From the NCBI RefSeq assembly GCF_003226565.1, contig NZ_QKOE01000003.1, positions 278,156 to 342,155 on the forward strand: 64,000 bases of DNA, given 5' to 3'. Position numbers and translations under genes: made by a program. The notes beneath the pieces are model-generated. The model had not been told where the DNA came from. It was given only the letters and a program-made list of their open reading frames with translations, and made no database searches. This DNA is from Parazoarcus communis SWub3 = DSM 12120 (GTDB lineage: Bacteria; Pseudomonadota; Gammaproteobacteria; Burkholderiales; Rhodocyclaceae). Shown here in pieces: positions 8,591 through 17,784 of this stretch. Position 1 is the stretch's first letter; every line of letters begins with the position of its first letter.

Positions 8591-8887
8591 TCAGAACAGC
8601 TTGTCCTGCTGTGCCAGAACCCCGTCGAGACGTGCTTGCATGAGTCCGATTCTACGCTTCACGGCGGGCATGTCAAACCCGTTTCCACGTTGATGCTGCA
8701 AAAATTCGTGGGCAATATTGAGCGCGGTCATGACAGCCAGCTTTTCGCCCGATGACTGCGTCTTGCTCGCAAGCTCGTTGAGCTTGGCATCCACCAGCGC
8801 CACGGCGGCCAGCAGGCCTTCCTTGTTTTCCGGGGTGCAGGAGACGCGGTACTCCTTGCCCAGCAACATGATGTCCAGGGATTCCAT
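8591..8887 (-). CDS. zapA: Cell division protein ZapA
   Basis: Predicted 98-residue cytoplasmic Z-ring-associated protein that crosslinks FtsZ protofilaments. The N-terminal beta-rich part (LDIMLLGKEYRVSC) and C-terminal coiled-coil helix (KTQSSGEKLAVMTALNIAHE) match ZapA. The ATG at 8885-8887 has a GAGGAG ribosome site and lies 10 bases after a ZapB-like gene; the frame continues upstream only across that gene. 6S RNA follows directly, the usual arrangement. Confidence 0.92.
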   Translation of the reverse strand: MESLDIMLLGKEYRVSCTPENKEGLLAAVALVDAKLNELASKTQSSGEKLAVMTALNIAHEFLQHQRGNGFDMPAVKRRIGLMQARLDGVLAQQDKLF

Positions 8888-8897
8888 TTGTGGCTCC

Positions 8898-9092
8898 TCA
8901 GGCTTCGGGCAACTTGGCCAGCAGGGCTTCGAGCTTGCCTGTGGCAAGCTCGACCTTGGCCGACAACTGATGGCGCTCGGCATCGAGCCGGGCCACGCGG
9001 GTACGCAACTCGCGGTTCTCGCCCTTGAGCCGGTCGTACTGGCTGATCAGCTGCTCGAGCTGTGCTTCGAGGTGGGTCAGTTCTGCGTCCAT
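8898..9092 (-). CDS. ZapB-like coiled-coil protein (TIGR02449 type)
   Basis: Predicted 64-residue protein that is almost entirely one coiled coil with heptad leucines (LEAQLEQLISQYDRLKGENREL). Small proteins of this kind precede zapA in many beta- and gammaproteobacteria and are thought to act at the Z-ring with ZapA. It is co-directional with zapA with a 10-base gap. The function is inferred from position and shape. Confidence 0.8.
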   Translation of the reverse strand: MDAELTHLEAQLEQLISQYDRLKGENRELRTRVARLDAERHQLSAKVELATGKLEALLAKLPEA

Positions 9093-9184
9093 GGCGTCGA
9101 TGGTAGCGGTGGGTGAATGAGGGGGTCAATCAATCCGGGTAAGCTGCGGCGAGGGTCGCGACAGGCGCACCTCGCCGCCCGGTC

Positions 9185-11035
9185 TCAGCGTTGCACCTGG
9201 GTGACGTCGCGCACTGCGCCAGTGTCAGCCGAGGTGGTCAGTGCCGCATAGGCCTGCAGCGCCGCCGACACCACGCGTTCGCGCGCCACCGGCTTCCATG
9301 CCGCGGCACCTCGAGCCTCCATCGCGGCACGTCGGCGGGCCAGTTCGTCATCGCTAACCGCCAGCCGGATGCTGCGGTTAGGGATGTCGATCTCGATCGT
9401 GTCCCCCTCCTCGACCAGTGCAATCGCGCCACCGCAGGCCGCCTCGGGCGAAGCGTGACCGATCGACAGCCCGGACGTACCGCCGGAGAAACGGCCATCG
9501 GTGAGCAGCGCACAATCCTTGCCCAGGCCACGGCTCTTCAGGTAGGAGGTGGGGTAGAGCATCTCCTGCATGCCAGGACCGCCCTTGGGGCCTTCGTAAC
9601 GGATGATGACCACATCGCCGGCCTGCACCTTTTCGCCAAGGATGCCGTCGACCGCGTCCTCCTGGCTTTCGAACACCCGGGCCTTGCCGGTGAACTGCCA
9701 GATCGACTCATCCACCCCGGCCGTCTTGACGATGCAGCCCTTCTCGGCGATGTTGCCGTAAAGCACTGCCAGCCCGCCGTCCTGACTGAAGGCATTGGCC
9801 TTGTTGCGGATCACACCCTTGGCACGGTCCATGTCGAGCTCGTTCCAGCGCCGGTTCTGGCTGAACGCCACCTGGGTGGGCACGCCTCCTGGCGCAGCGA
9901 GGAAAAAGTCGAACACCGCCTTGTCATGCGCCTGCATGATGTCCCAGCGCGACAGCGCCTCGCCCAGGGTCTTGCTATGCACGGTCGGCAAGTCACGATG
10001 AAGCAGACCGGCGCGATCGAGCTCACCAAGGATGCCCATGATGCCACCAGCACGATGCACGTCTTCGATGTGCACATCGGCCACCGCCGGCGCCACCTTG
10101 CACAGGCAGGGCACGCGACGGCTGATGCGGTCGATGTCCTTCATGGTGAAATCGACCCCGGCTTCCTTGGCGGCGGCCAGCAGGTGCAGCACGGTGTTGG
10201 TCGAGCCGCCCATGGCGACGTCGAGACTGATCGCATTCTCGAAGGCCTGGAAACTGGCGATCGAGCGCGGCAGCACCGAGGCATCGTCCTTTTCGTAGTA
10301 ACGCCGGGCCAGCTCGACGATGCGGTGACCCGCCTCCTTGAACAGGCGCTCGCGATCCGCGTGCGTCGCCAGCGTGGTGCCATTGCCGGGCAGCGACAGA
10401 CCAAGCGCTTCGGTCAGGCAGTTCATCGAGTTTGCAGTAAACATGCCGGAACAGGAGCCGCAGGTCGGGCAGGCGGAACGCTCGATGGCGTCGACTTCCT
10501 CGTCCGAGCAGTTCTTGTCTGCCGCCTTGACCATGGCATCGACCAGGTCGAGCGAGATCACCTTGGCTTCCCACTTGACCTTGCCCGCCTCCATCGGCCC
10601 GCCGGACACGAAGATGGCGGGGATGTTGAGGCGCAGCGCGGCCATCAGCATGCCCGGGGTGATCTTGTCGCAGTTCGAGATGCACACCAGCGCATCGGCC
10701 GTGTGCGCATTGCACATGTACTCGACGCTGTCGGCGATCAGGTCGCGCGACGGCAGCGAGTACAACATGCCACCGTGGCCCATGGCGATGCCATCGTCCA
10801 CCGCAATGGTGTTGAACTCCTTGGCCACGCCGCCGGCCGCTTCGATTTCGCGCGCAACGAGCTGCCCCAGATCCTTCAGATGCACATGACCCGGCACAAA
10901 CTGGGTGAAGCTGTTGGCAATCGCAATGATCGGCTTTTCGAAGTCGCCGTCCTTCATGCCGGTGGCACGCCACAGGGCGCGGGCACCTGCCATGTTGCGA
11001 CCGGCAGTGGAAGTACGGGAACGATACTGGGGCAT
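9185..11035 (-). CDS. ilvD: Dihydroxy-acid dehydratase
   Basis: Predicted 616-residue enzyme converting 2,3-dihydroxy-isovalerate and -methylvalerate to the keto acids of valine and isoleucine synthesis. The length is typical. Fe-S ligands are visible in [11 protein letters not shown] and in [19 protein letters not shown], and the C-terminal [14 protein letters not shown] motif is intact. It starts [21 protein letters not shown], the normal N-terminus. No other ilv gene is adjacent. It is divergent from the ornithine-lipid genes. Confidence 0.97.
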   Translation of the reverse strand: MPQYRSRTSTAGRNMAGARALWRATGMKDGDFEKPIIAIANSFTQFVPGHVHLKDLGQLVAREIEAAGGVAKEFNTIAVDDGIAMGHGGMLYSLPSRDLIADSVEYMCNAHTADALVCISNCDKITPGMLMAALRLNIPAIFVSGGPMEAGKVKWEAKVISLDLVDAMVKAADKNCSDEEVDAIERSACPTCGSCSGMFTANSMNCLTEALGLSLPGNGTTLATHADRERLFKEAGHRIVELARRYYEKDDASVLPRSIASFQAFENAISLDVAMGGSTNTVLHLLAAAKEAGVDFTMKDIDRISRRVPCLCKVAPAVADVHIEDVHRAGGIMGILGELDRAGLLHRDLPTVHSKTLGEALSRWDIMQAHDKAVFDFFLAAPGGVPTQVAFSQNRRWNELDMDRAKGVIRNKANAFSQDGGLAVLYGNIAEKGCIVKTAGVDESIWQFTGKARVFESQEDAVDGILGEKVQAGDVVIIRYEGPKGGPGMQEMLYPTSYLKSRGLGKDCALLTDGRFSGGTSGLSIGHASPEAACGGAIALVEEGDTIEIDIPNRSIRLAVSDDELARRRAAMEARGAAAWKPVARERVVSAALQAYAALTTSADTGAVRDVTQVQR

Positions 11036-11153
11036 GGCTGCGCTCCGGGAAAATCTGCAGGAAAGCCTGTGATTGTAATCCCCCGCGGGCCGATTGGTAG
11101 ACGCCGATGTACATTCGCCACGTCGGGAAAAGCCATGCCCGCACAGGGGTTTG

Positions 11154-11218
11154 TGACGTCATCGCTTCGTAACGCGCACGTCACCGTGCGGAAACGCGCG
11201 TTTTCCAGAATGACGTCA
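11154..11218. promoter_or_regulatory. Paired TGACGTCATCG motifs between ilvD and olsB
   Basis: The palindrome TGACGTCA followed by TCG occurs twice (11154 and 11211), 57 bases apart, in the 199-bp divergent region; the second copy ends 16 bases before the olsB start. Two identical, evenly phased palindromes suggest a regulator binding site. No known regulon is assigned. Confidence 0.35.
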
Positions 11219-11234
11219 TCGAACAAGGACAAGG

Positions 11235-12002
11235 ATGCACGTCATGCTCCAGACCGGCCAGCAGACCGCCGCCCGCCCCGGGCGCAATCTCCACGTCGGC
11301 CTCGCCACCTGCGAGACCGAAATCCTCGAAGCACAGAAGCTGCGCTATCGCGTGTTTGCCGAAGAGATGGGCGCCCGCCTCTCCACTCGTGTGCCCGGCG
11401 TCGATCGCGACATCTACGACCCCTACTGCGAACACCTGATCGTCCGCGACGAGGATGCCGGCCGTATCGTCGGCACCTACCGCATCCTGTCGCCTTCAGC
11501 CGCACGAAAGGTGGGCGGCTATTACTCGGAAAACGAGTTCGACCTCACCCGCCTTCATCACCTGCGCAACCAGATCGTCGAGATCGGCCGTTCCTGCATC
11601 GATGCCGAGTACCGCAGCGGGGCAGTCATCGCCCTGCTGTGGTCAGGCCTGGCCCGCTACATGATGGAGAACGGCTACGACTACCTGATCGGCTGCGCCT
11701 CGATCAGCATGGGCGACGGCGGCCACACTGCAGCCAGCTTGTATAATCAGCTCAAGGACTCGCATCTGGCGCCGCTGGAATACCATATGTTCCCGCGCTG
11801 CCCGCTACCGCTGGACAACCTGCGCCAGGATCTGGCCGCCGAAACCCCGCCGCTGATCAAGGGTTATCTGCGCGCAGGTGCCTGGATCTGCGGCGAACCG
11901 GCGTGGGATCCCGATTTCAACACCGCCGATCTGCCCATCCTGCTGCCGATGAGCAAGGTTTCGGACAAATACGCCAAACATTTTCTGGGACGCAAGGACT
12001 GA
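11235..12002 (+). CDS. olsB: L-ornithine N-alpha-acyltransferase (OlsB-like)
   Basis: Predicted 255-residue GNAT-fold acyltransferase. OlsB transfers a 3-hydroxyacyl chain from acyl-ACP to ornithine to make lyso-ornithine lipid. The family core is clear: AQKLRYRVFAEEMGAR, YDPYCEHLIV, VGTYRILSP, EIGRSCID and LIGCASISM. The ATG at 11235 follows an AAGGA ribosome site. The next gene encodes a PlsC-type acyltransferase (OlsA), so together they would complete a phosphorus-free membrane lipid. A pair of palindromes lies upstream. Confidence 0.85.
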   Translation: MHVMLQTGQQTAARPGRNLHVGLATCETEILEAQKLRYRVFAEEMGARLSTRVPGVDRDIYDPYCEHLIVRDEDAGRIVGTYRILSPSAARKVGGYYSENEFDLTRLHHLRNQIVEIGRSCIDAEYRSGAVIALLWSGLARYMMENGYDYLIGCASISMGDGGHTAASLYNQLKDSHLAPLEYHMFPRCPLPLDNLRQDLAAETPPLIKGYLRAGAWICGEPAWDPDFNTADLPILLPMSKVSDKYAKHFLGRKD

Positions 12003-12841
12003 ATACCATCATCACTTCCGCGCCGCGCAGCCCCGCGGCCTCCGACGCCAGCCCCGCCCTGTTGCGCGGCTGGCGTTTCTTGCGCGTCGCCGTCCACATC
12101 CTGCAGGGCGTGCTGACGGTGATCCTGCTCTACCCCTTCGTCGCACCGGCACGCCGCCTGAGTCTGCGCCAGCGCTGGTCTCGCCAACTGCTCGCCATCG
12201 TCGGCATGCAGATCGAGGCCGGGGGGCACGCAGTCTCACCTGGCTGCCTTCTGGTCGCGAACCATGTCTCCTGGCTGGATATCTTCGTGATCAACGCACT
12301 CGCGCCCACCGCCTTCATCTCCAAGGCCGAAGTCCGGCAATGGCCGGTCATAGGCTGGCTGGCGGCAAAGAACGAAACCGTGTTCCTGCGCCGCGGCAGC
12401 CGGGGGCACGCCCGCATCGTCAATGCCGAGATTGCCGGCCTGCTCGACGCCGGACGCAACGTCGGCGTGTTTCCGGAAGGCACCACCACTGACGGCAGCC
12501 ATGTACTGGCCTTTCATGCTGCCCTGCTGCAACCCGCGATCGAGGCAGCCCACCCGCTGCAGGCGCTTGCCATCAGCTATCACCAGACCGACGGCTCACC
12601 CAGCCGCGCCCCGGCCTACGATGGCGACATCAGCCTGGGAGAATGCCTGTCCAACGTCATCGCTCACCGCCGCCTGATCGCCCGGGTCAGTGCAGCTGCG
12701 CCGCTGGCCACCACCGACGGCGTGCATCGACGCGAACTCGCCCGCCAACTGCACGAATCCATCGTGCACCGCATCGGCTGCGCATCAGCACATCCGGCAC
12801 CTCAGCCCGAGCCCATGCGCGAGGCGGAACCGAGCTACTGA
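11903..12841 (+). CDS. olsA: 1-acyl-glycerol-3-phosphate acyltransferase family, probable OlsA
   Basis: PlsC-type membrane-associated acyltransferase. Motif I appears as VANHVSWLDIF, followed by FISKAEVRQWPVIGWLA and the FPEGTT motif. Next to olsB it probably adds the second acyl chain to lyso-ornithine lipid. The start is uncertain: the open frame begins with a GTG at 11903, 100 bases inside olsB. Family similarity begins only near residue 55 (RGWRFLRVAVHI). A CTG at 11999 that spans the olsB stop, or a TTG at 12062, are better placed, and no ATG fits. True protein length is therefore about 260-280 residues. Confidence 0.82.
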   Translation: MGSRFQHRRSAHPAADEQGFGQIRQTFSGTQGLNTIITSAPRSPAASDASPALLRGWRFLRVAVHILQGVLTVILLYPFVAPARRLSLRQRWSRQLLAIVGMQIEAGGHAVSPGCLLVANHVSWLDIFVINALAPTAFISKAEVRQWPVIGWLAAKNETVFLRRGSRGHARIVNAEIAGLLDAGRNVGVFPEGTTTDGSHVLAFHAALLQPAIEAAHPLQALAISYHQTDGSPSRAPAYDGDISLGECLSNVIAHRRLIARVSAAAPLATTDGVHRRELARQLHESIVHRIGCASAHPAPQPEPMREAEPSY

Positions 12842-12850
12842 AGAGGCCGT

Positions 12851-13648
12851 TCAGCCCTCCACCTGGAAGACCTCGCCGTCATCAAGGCGGACCGCAGTCA
12901 GCTTACCGCCCCAGACGCAGCCCGAATCCAGCGCGATCAAACCCTCGCTGCGATAGAAGCCCAGTGCCGACCAGTGCCCACAGACAATGGTGTGCGTGCG
13001 ATTGAAACGATCCGGTACCGCAAACCACGGCAACATACCGCGCGGCGCCTTGTGTGGCGGCCCTTTTGCGCGCATCGCCATGCGCCCGTCACGCGTGCAG
13101 AAGCGCATCCGGGTCAATGCATTGACGATCACACGCAAGCGGTCCCAGCCCTGCAGGTCTTCACGCCACTGATCCGGATGATCACCGGCCAGATGCAGAA
13201 GGAACTTGCGCGCATCCGGCCCGACCAGCGCCGCACTGACCTCAGCGGCCAGTTCGACCGCCTTGCTCACCGTCCAGCCTGGCAGCAGGCCGGCATGCAC
13301 CAGCACATGATCGCCCTCGACATGAATGAGCGGGCGCCGCGCCAGCCAGCCGAGCAACTCCTCGCGATCGGGCGCCTCCAGCACCTGGAACAGGGTGTCG
13401 TCCTTGTCCCGGCGCTTGAACCCGGCCGCCACCATCAACAGGTAGAGATCGTGATTACCCAGTACCACGGTCGCCGAATTGCCGAGCGCGCGCAAGGCAC
13501 GCAGCACCTTCAGCGACTCAGGTCCACGATTGACCAGGTCACCTACGACCGACAGGCGGTCTTGCGCGGGATCGAAGGCAATTTTCTCGAGCAGACGCTG
13601 CAATGCGTCGTAGCAACCTTGAATATCACCTATTGCATAGTGGGCCAT
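12851..13648 (-). CDS. apaH: Symmetrical bis(5'-nucleosyl)-tetraphosphatase
   Basis: Predicted 265-residue metallophosphatase that hydrolyses Ap4A to two ADP. Calcineurin-like motifs are in order: GDIQGC at residues 7-12, GDLVNRGP, GNHD, and the late His motifs (VHAGLLPGW, CGHWSALG). Length equals the family norm. It is convergent with the olsA-like gene with a nine-base gap. A palindrome lies 27 bases upstream of its start. Confidence 0.96.
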   Translation of the reverse strand: MAHYAIGDIQGCYDALQRLLEKIAFDPAQDRLSVVGDLVNRGPESLKVLRALRALGNSATVVLGNHDLYLLMVAAGFKRRDKDDTLFQVLEAPDREELLGWLARRPLIHVEGDHVLVHAGLLPGWTVSKAVELAAEVSAALVGPDARKFLLHLAGDHPDQWREDLQGWDRLRVIVNALTRMRFCTRDGRMAMRAKGPPHKAPRGMLPWFAVPDRFNRTHTIVCGHWSALGFYRSEGLIALDSGCVWGGKLTAVRLDDGEVFQVEG

Positions 13649-13674
13649 TGACCGGCATTTGCAAAATTTAGATT

Positions 13675-13686
13675 AACTCGCGAGTT
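13675..13686. promoter_or_regulatory. Palindrome AACTCGCGAGTT upstream of apaH
   Basis: A perfect 12-bp palindrome in an otherwise AT-rich patch lies 27 bases before the apaH ATG, where a promoter would be expected. It could be a repressor site. The evidence is symmetry and position only. Confidence 0.3.
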
Positions 13687-13755
13687 TAGCCGAGACGGAT
13701 GACAGAAATGAGACAAGATCTACACGCACCCTGCCCCGGCCGAGCCGGATCACAC

Positions 13756-14517
13756 TCATGCGCCGCAGTACGGCCTCGCCAGCAACGGTCGCCGGGGCTG
13801 GTTCTTGACATGCAGCCGCCACCAGAAACCCAGCAGATTATCGCCCTGGGAGATCGCCTTGCGCGGCAGCGCCAGCAGATCCTGCCCAGGCCTTGCCGGC
13901 GCTCGCATGCAGGTCGTGGCAGTGGCATAGCCAGCCTGGGCAACCGCATCGATGGTACGCAGATCATGGCTGCCATAGGGATAGCAAAAATGGCGCACCT
14001 CAGTCCCCAGGACATCCTCCAGCATGCGCCGCGATCCGCCGACCTCCGCACGCAAGGTGGCGTCGTCCTGATGGGCGAGCTTCAGATGGCTGAGTGAATG
14101 CGAACCGAAGTCGATGCCTTCGCGCTGCAACCCCCTCACCTCAGCAGCGCTCAACAGCATCGGAGTCTCCCGTCCGTCACGTGCAAACCACTCCGCCCTG
14201 CGCCCCAGCAACCCGGCGATCAGATACACCATCGCAGGAAAGCCATGACGCTGCAGCACCGGCAAGACATAGCGGCAGAAGCTCTCGTAACCATCATCGA
14301 AAGTCAGCACCACGTCACGCGACGAGATCGGCGCCTCGCCACGCAGACAGGCCAGTGCCTGATCCATCGACAACACCCGGTATCCGCCACTTGCCAACAA
14401 CGCCATCTGGGTCGCAAAGCGGCGATGGTCGCAATAGGTCGAGCGATGGTTTGCAACCCGTGCAAACTCGCCGACCTGGTGATACATCAGGATGTTGATG
14501 CCGCCGACCGTCCTCAT
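13756..14517 (-). CDS. Polysaccharide deacetylase family protein
   Basis: Predicted 253-residue NodB-homology carbohydrate esterase (CE4). The catalytic/metal motifs are VVLTFDDGY (motif 1, Asp pair) and SHSLSHLKL (the HSxxH metal site), followed by CYPYGSHD. It starts at an ATG overlapping the stop of the preceding glycosyltransferase (ATGA) and is the last gene of the eleven-gene LPS-type operon. It probably removes an N-acetyl group from a core or O-antigen amino sugar; the substrate is unknown. No signal peptide is evident, which points to a cytoplasmic sugar intermediate. Confidence 0.85.
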   Translation of the reverse strand: MRTVGGINILMYHQVGEFARVANHRSTYCDHRRFATQMALLASGGYRVLSMDQALACLRGEAPISSRDVVLTFDDGYESFCRYVLPVLQRHGFPAMVYLIAGLLGRRAEWFARDGRETPMLLSAAEVRGLQREGIDFGSHSLSHLKLAHQDDATLRAEVGGSRRMLEDVLGTEVRHFCYPYGSHDLRTIDAVAQAGYATATTCMRAPARPGQDLLALPRKAISQGDNLLGFWWRLHVKNQPRRPLLARPYCGA

Positions 14518-15584
14518 CCGCCTCCAGCCAGCCCCGCATACAGACTGCAATATCGCTCGATGACGACCGCTTCGGCAAACTCCTCGTCTATCCGCTTGCG
14601 CCCCTTGTCGCTTAGGTTGGCCTGCAAGGACGAGTCGCTCAACACTGCCTCAATACCGCGCGCCAGTGCCTGTGCGTCGTCACAAGGCACCACCCAGGCA
14701 TCCTCACCATGACGCGCAATCTCTCGAGCACCGCGGAACGCGGTGGTTACCAGTGGACGGCCATGACTCCAGGCCTCGAGGATGACGTTACCCAGCGTCT
14801 CTTCATCACGCGACGGAAACACCACCACGTCAGCGGCATCGAACCAACCCGCCGGCTCGTGCTGCCAGCCTGCCCACACAATGCGTTGATCAACGCCAAG
14901 CTGACGCGCCTGCGCTTGCAACTGTGGCAGCAGCTCGCCATCACCCAGCATCACCAGACGGAGACGACGCCCCGCAAACGTCTCCGGCAGACGCGAGAAC
15001 GCGTCCACCAGATGGCACTGGCCCTTGACCTCGGTCATCCTGCCCGCAGTCATCAGCATGCATTCGTCGTCGGCGATACCCGCACTGCGGCGCAAGGCCC
15101 GCCTTGCCTCATCGCTCAAGGCTTGCACTGGCTCGGCGAAATTGGTGATGTGAAACACCCTTGACGCAGGCAAGCCCCCCTTCACCATCCAGTCGCACAG
15201 ACCAAGGGTATTGCCGATCCAGGCATGGGCGTGACGCAAGGGTTCGAGCCGGTAATAGCCTCCCAGGCGAGCGACATGCACCTTGCCCCGCCCCGGGCGA
15301 ACGTGAGTCAGACGAGTGGCCCGCCCCATGTAAGTCTGCACCACCTCTGCATCGCTGCGCGCGATGACGCTCGCGACCTCGACCCGCGACAACGGATCCC
15401 ATACCGTCCGCAAGGGCAGCTCATAGAATGGAATGCCCGCAAGATGACGTCTGGCCAGTGCGGAGTCACGACGGACCACCGCCTCCACCCGTTGCGAGCG
15501 CCGCTGCATCGCATTGAGGAAACGGACGAACCAGCGCTCGGCGCCGCCCATCTCCTTGCTGCCGATCAGGTGCAGGGTCTTCAT
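14514..15584 (-). CDS. Glycosyltransferase family 4
   Basis: Predicted 356-residue GT-B glycosyltransferase. The N-terminus (TLHLIGSKEMGGAERWFV) and the C-terminal nucleotide-sugar motif (FPSRDEETLGNVILEAWSHG, an E-x7-E type) identify GT4. It shares ATGA with the deacetylase and a TGATG overlap with the next glycosyltransferase upstream. The second of two adjacent GT4 genes, it likely adds one sugar of the LPS outer core or a surface oligosaccharide. Confidence 0.88.
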   Translation of the reverse strand: MKTLHLIGSKEMGGAERWFVRFLNAMQRRSQRVEAVVRRDSALARRHLAGIPFYELPLRTVWDPLSRVEVASVIARSDAEVVQTYMGRATRLTHVRPGRGKVHVARLGGYYRLEPLRHAHAWIGNTLGLCDWMVKGGLPASRVFHITNFAEPVQALSDEARRALRRSAGIADDECMLMTAGRMTEVKGQCHLVDAFSRLPETFAGRRLRLVMLGDGELLPQLQAQARQLGVDQRIVWAGWQHEPAGWFDAADVVVFPSRDEETLGNVILEAWSHGRPLVTTAFRGAREIARHGEDAWVVPCDDAQALARGIEAVLSDSSLQANLSDKGRKRIDEEFAEAVVIERYCSLYAGLAGGG

Positions 15585-16702
15585 CAGGCCGGCAGGCTGA
15601 CAGGCAGGGCAAGACCATCCGGCGTCAGCAACTGGCGATACACCGCAAGATTGCCCTCACACATGGCCTCGATGGAAAACTCCCGCACCATCAGCTCACG
15701 CCCGGCGCGCCCCAGTCGCTCGCGCAGCCCGGCATCACCAAGCAGGCGGATCAACCCCGCCGACAAGGCCGAAACATCCCCCGCGTCGACCAGCAGGCCA
15801 TTGTGCTCATGACGCACCACCTCGGGAATACCACCTGAACGACACGCCAGCAAGGGCACACCGGCAGCTGCGGCCTGCAGCAGCGAAACCCCCAACCCCT
15901 CCATGTCCGCCGGGTGCACCACCACATCCAGACAACCCAGACGTGCGGGCAAATCGTCAACGAAACCCATCAAGTGCACATTATTCGTAAGTCCATGCGC
16001 CTCAATCCACTGTCTGATCTCTGCTTCGAGTGGGCCGCGACCAAATATCTGCACCTGCAGCCGGGGAAGCGCTGCCAGCACCGTATTCAAAGCACCAATC
16101 AGATGCCGATGCCCCTTGCGCCGGATCAGCTGTGCCACCATCCCCACCATCGGCGTATCCGCGGCCAGACCATGCGCGGCACGATAGGCCGCCTTGTCGT
16201 ATTCGCGCAGGAAAGGACTGGCATCAACCGCACTGCGCACACAGCTGAGTTGGGCAGGGCGCAGGCCAGCCTCGATCAATACAGCGCGGATGCCCTCCGA
16301 GATCGCAATCACGTGGTCGTAAAGCGGATACTTGATTCCAGCCAGCCAGCGTGGCTCGCGATTGTCCACCCGACGCGACAACACGACCGGCACCCGCGCC
16401 AGTCTCGCACCGATACCACCCCACAGGTCGGCACCGCGTCGACTATGCACATGCACGATGTCGGGCCGATGCTGCGCCACCAGCCTGAGCACCCGCAACG
16501 CCAGGCCCGCATCGGCATCACCCGCCATGCGCATCTCGACCACCTCGCCATGCTGTCGAGCCGGAGCCGCGATCTCTGCCCCGCGCGGACAGGCCAGCAA
16601 GTTGTCCACGCCCCGGCGCGACAAGCCCTCCATGATGTGCAACACCTGCTTCGCCCCACCGTACAGATGACGACCGGATTCGATATGCAGCACCTTCATC
16701 AT
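15584..16702 (-). CDS. Glycosyltransferase family 4
   Basis: Predicted 372-residue GT4 enzyme. It has the Gly-rich N-terminus (HIESGRHLYGGAKQVLHI), an HVHSRRGADLWGG segment and the C-terminal PADMEGLGVSLLQAAAAG motif. The ATG at 16700-16702 overlaps the stop of the GT9 gene; a frame extension upstream lies within that gene. It is a paralogue-like neighbour of the downstream GT4, and the sequence does not say which sugar it adds. Confidence 0.88.
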   Translation of the reverse strand: MMKVLHIESGRHLYGGAKQVLHIMEGLSRRGVDNLLACPRGAEIAAPARQHGEVVEMRMAGDADAGLALRVLRLVAQHRPDIVHVHSRRGADLWGGIGARLARVPVVLSRRVDNREPRWLAGIKYPLYDHVIAISEGIRAVLIEAGLRPAQLSCVRSAVDASPFLREYDKAAYRAAHGLAADTPMVGMVAQLIRRKGHRHLIGALNTVLAALPRLQVQIFGRGPLEAEIRQWIEAHGLTNNVHLMGFVDDLPARLGCLDVVVHPADMEGLGVSLLQAAAAGVPLLACRSGGIPEVVRHEHNGLLVDAGDVSALSAGLIRLLGDAGLRERLGRAGRELMVREFSIEAMCEGNLAVYRQLLTPDGLALPVSLPA

Positions 16703-17784
16703 GCACGCTCCCATTGCAGTACCCGCTTCGCCTCATCGACCACCCGCTCCGGCTCGATCCCGGAGAGGCAAGCAAACACCCCATCGCACGTCGGCTGCCG
16801 CCGGCAAGGCGAACACGCCACCCCCAACCAGATCACGCTCGCATTCGCCCGCCCCACATCCAGATAAGGGCGGGTCGAACCGAACAACGCGACCGTCGGC
16901 CGCGCAAAGGCGACGCCCATATGGGTCAGCCCGGTATCGACCCCAATCACCAGTCCAGCGTCGGCAACCAGCGCCGCGGCCTCCACCAGCCCGGTTTCTC
17001 CAGCAAGACTGAAAGCCACCCCGCTTTCAGCGAGGCGCTCCCCCGCAGCGCGCTCGGCCGCGCCGCCGAGAATCACCGGCACCAGACGCAACTCATGCCT
17101 GACTGCAAGCGCCAGACGCTGCCACGACGCCTCCGGCCAGTGCTTCTGCGGCCGGGTGGTAAAGGGCGCGAACACCGCATATCCACCTGGCCGCAAGCCC
17201 ATCCTGTGCAGGCGGTCGCGCACTCGCGCGCGGACATCCGCCTCCAGGCTCAGACGCGGCAGGAAATCCACATCACTCAAGCCCAGACGCAAGGCCAGAT
17301 GCCGGTATTCCGAGCTGATCTGCCCAGGCTGGCCACCGGCTGGCACGACCTCGGTCATCAGCCAGCGGCTACCCTCACGCGAGGCCAGGCCAATGCGCCG
17401 ACGCGCACCCGACAGCCAGGTCAACACCCCGCTTTTGAGCAGACTCTGCAGATCGATCGCGGTGTCGAAGCGATAGGCCTTCAGCTCGCGTGAAAATGCA
17501 CGCACCCGACCCAGCAATTCTCGGTAGCGTCGCGCCCGCAGCAGGCCCAGCCACTCCTGCTTAGGCCAGACGATCAAGGCATCGACTGCGGCGCTTCCCC
17601 GTAACAAGCCCTCGATACCGGGCTCCACCAGCCAGGCGATGAAGGCACCGGGGTAGCGGTGACGCAGGGCCTCAGCAAATGGCGATGCGAACACCACATC
17701 ACCGATCGCTGACGTCCGCACCAGCAGGATGCGTGACATGCCGCCCGCTGCAGCATCCGTTACCGAGGCCTCAGGCGCATTCAT
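16699..17784 (-). CDS. Glycosyltransferase family 9 (heptosyltransferase family)
   Basis: Predicted 361-residue enzyme of the ADP-heptose:LPS heptosyltransferase family. It has the SRILLVRTSAIGDVVFASPF N-terminal motif and the C-terminal VIGVDTGLTHMGVAFARPTVALFGST motif (nucleotide binding). It probably adds an L,D-heptose to the inner core, possibly as WaaC, but the WaaC/WaaF distinction cannot be made by eye. The gene overlaps its upstream neighbour by 14 bases; a start at the Met before SRILLV, 15 codons in, would remove the overlap. Confidence 0.88.
   Translation of the reverse strand: MNAPEASVTDAAAGGMSRILLVRTSAIGDVVFASPFAEALRHRYPGAFIAWLVEPGIEGLLRGSAAVDALIVWPKQEWLGLLRARRYRELLGRVRAFSRELKAYRFDTAIDLQSLLKSGVLTWLSGARRRIGLASREGSRWLMTEVVPAGGQPGQISSEYRHLALRLGLSDVDFLPRLSLEADVRARVRDRLHRMGLRPGGYAVFAPFTTRPQKHWPEASWQRLALAVRHELRLVPVILGGAAERAAGERLAESGVAFSLAGETGLVEAAALVADAGLVIGVDTGLTHMGVAFARPTVALFGSTRPYLDVGRANASVIWLGVACSPCRRQPTCDGVFACLSGIEPERVVDEAKRVLQWERA

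Noticed and set aside
9191..11746. An 851-codon plus-strand open frame
   Set aside because: Antisense to ilvD and crossing into olsB in another frame; the ilvD protein is unmistakable and this frame has no recognisable domain.
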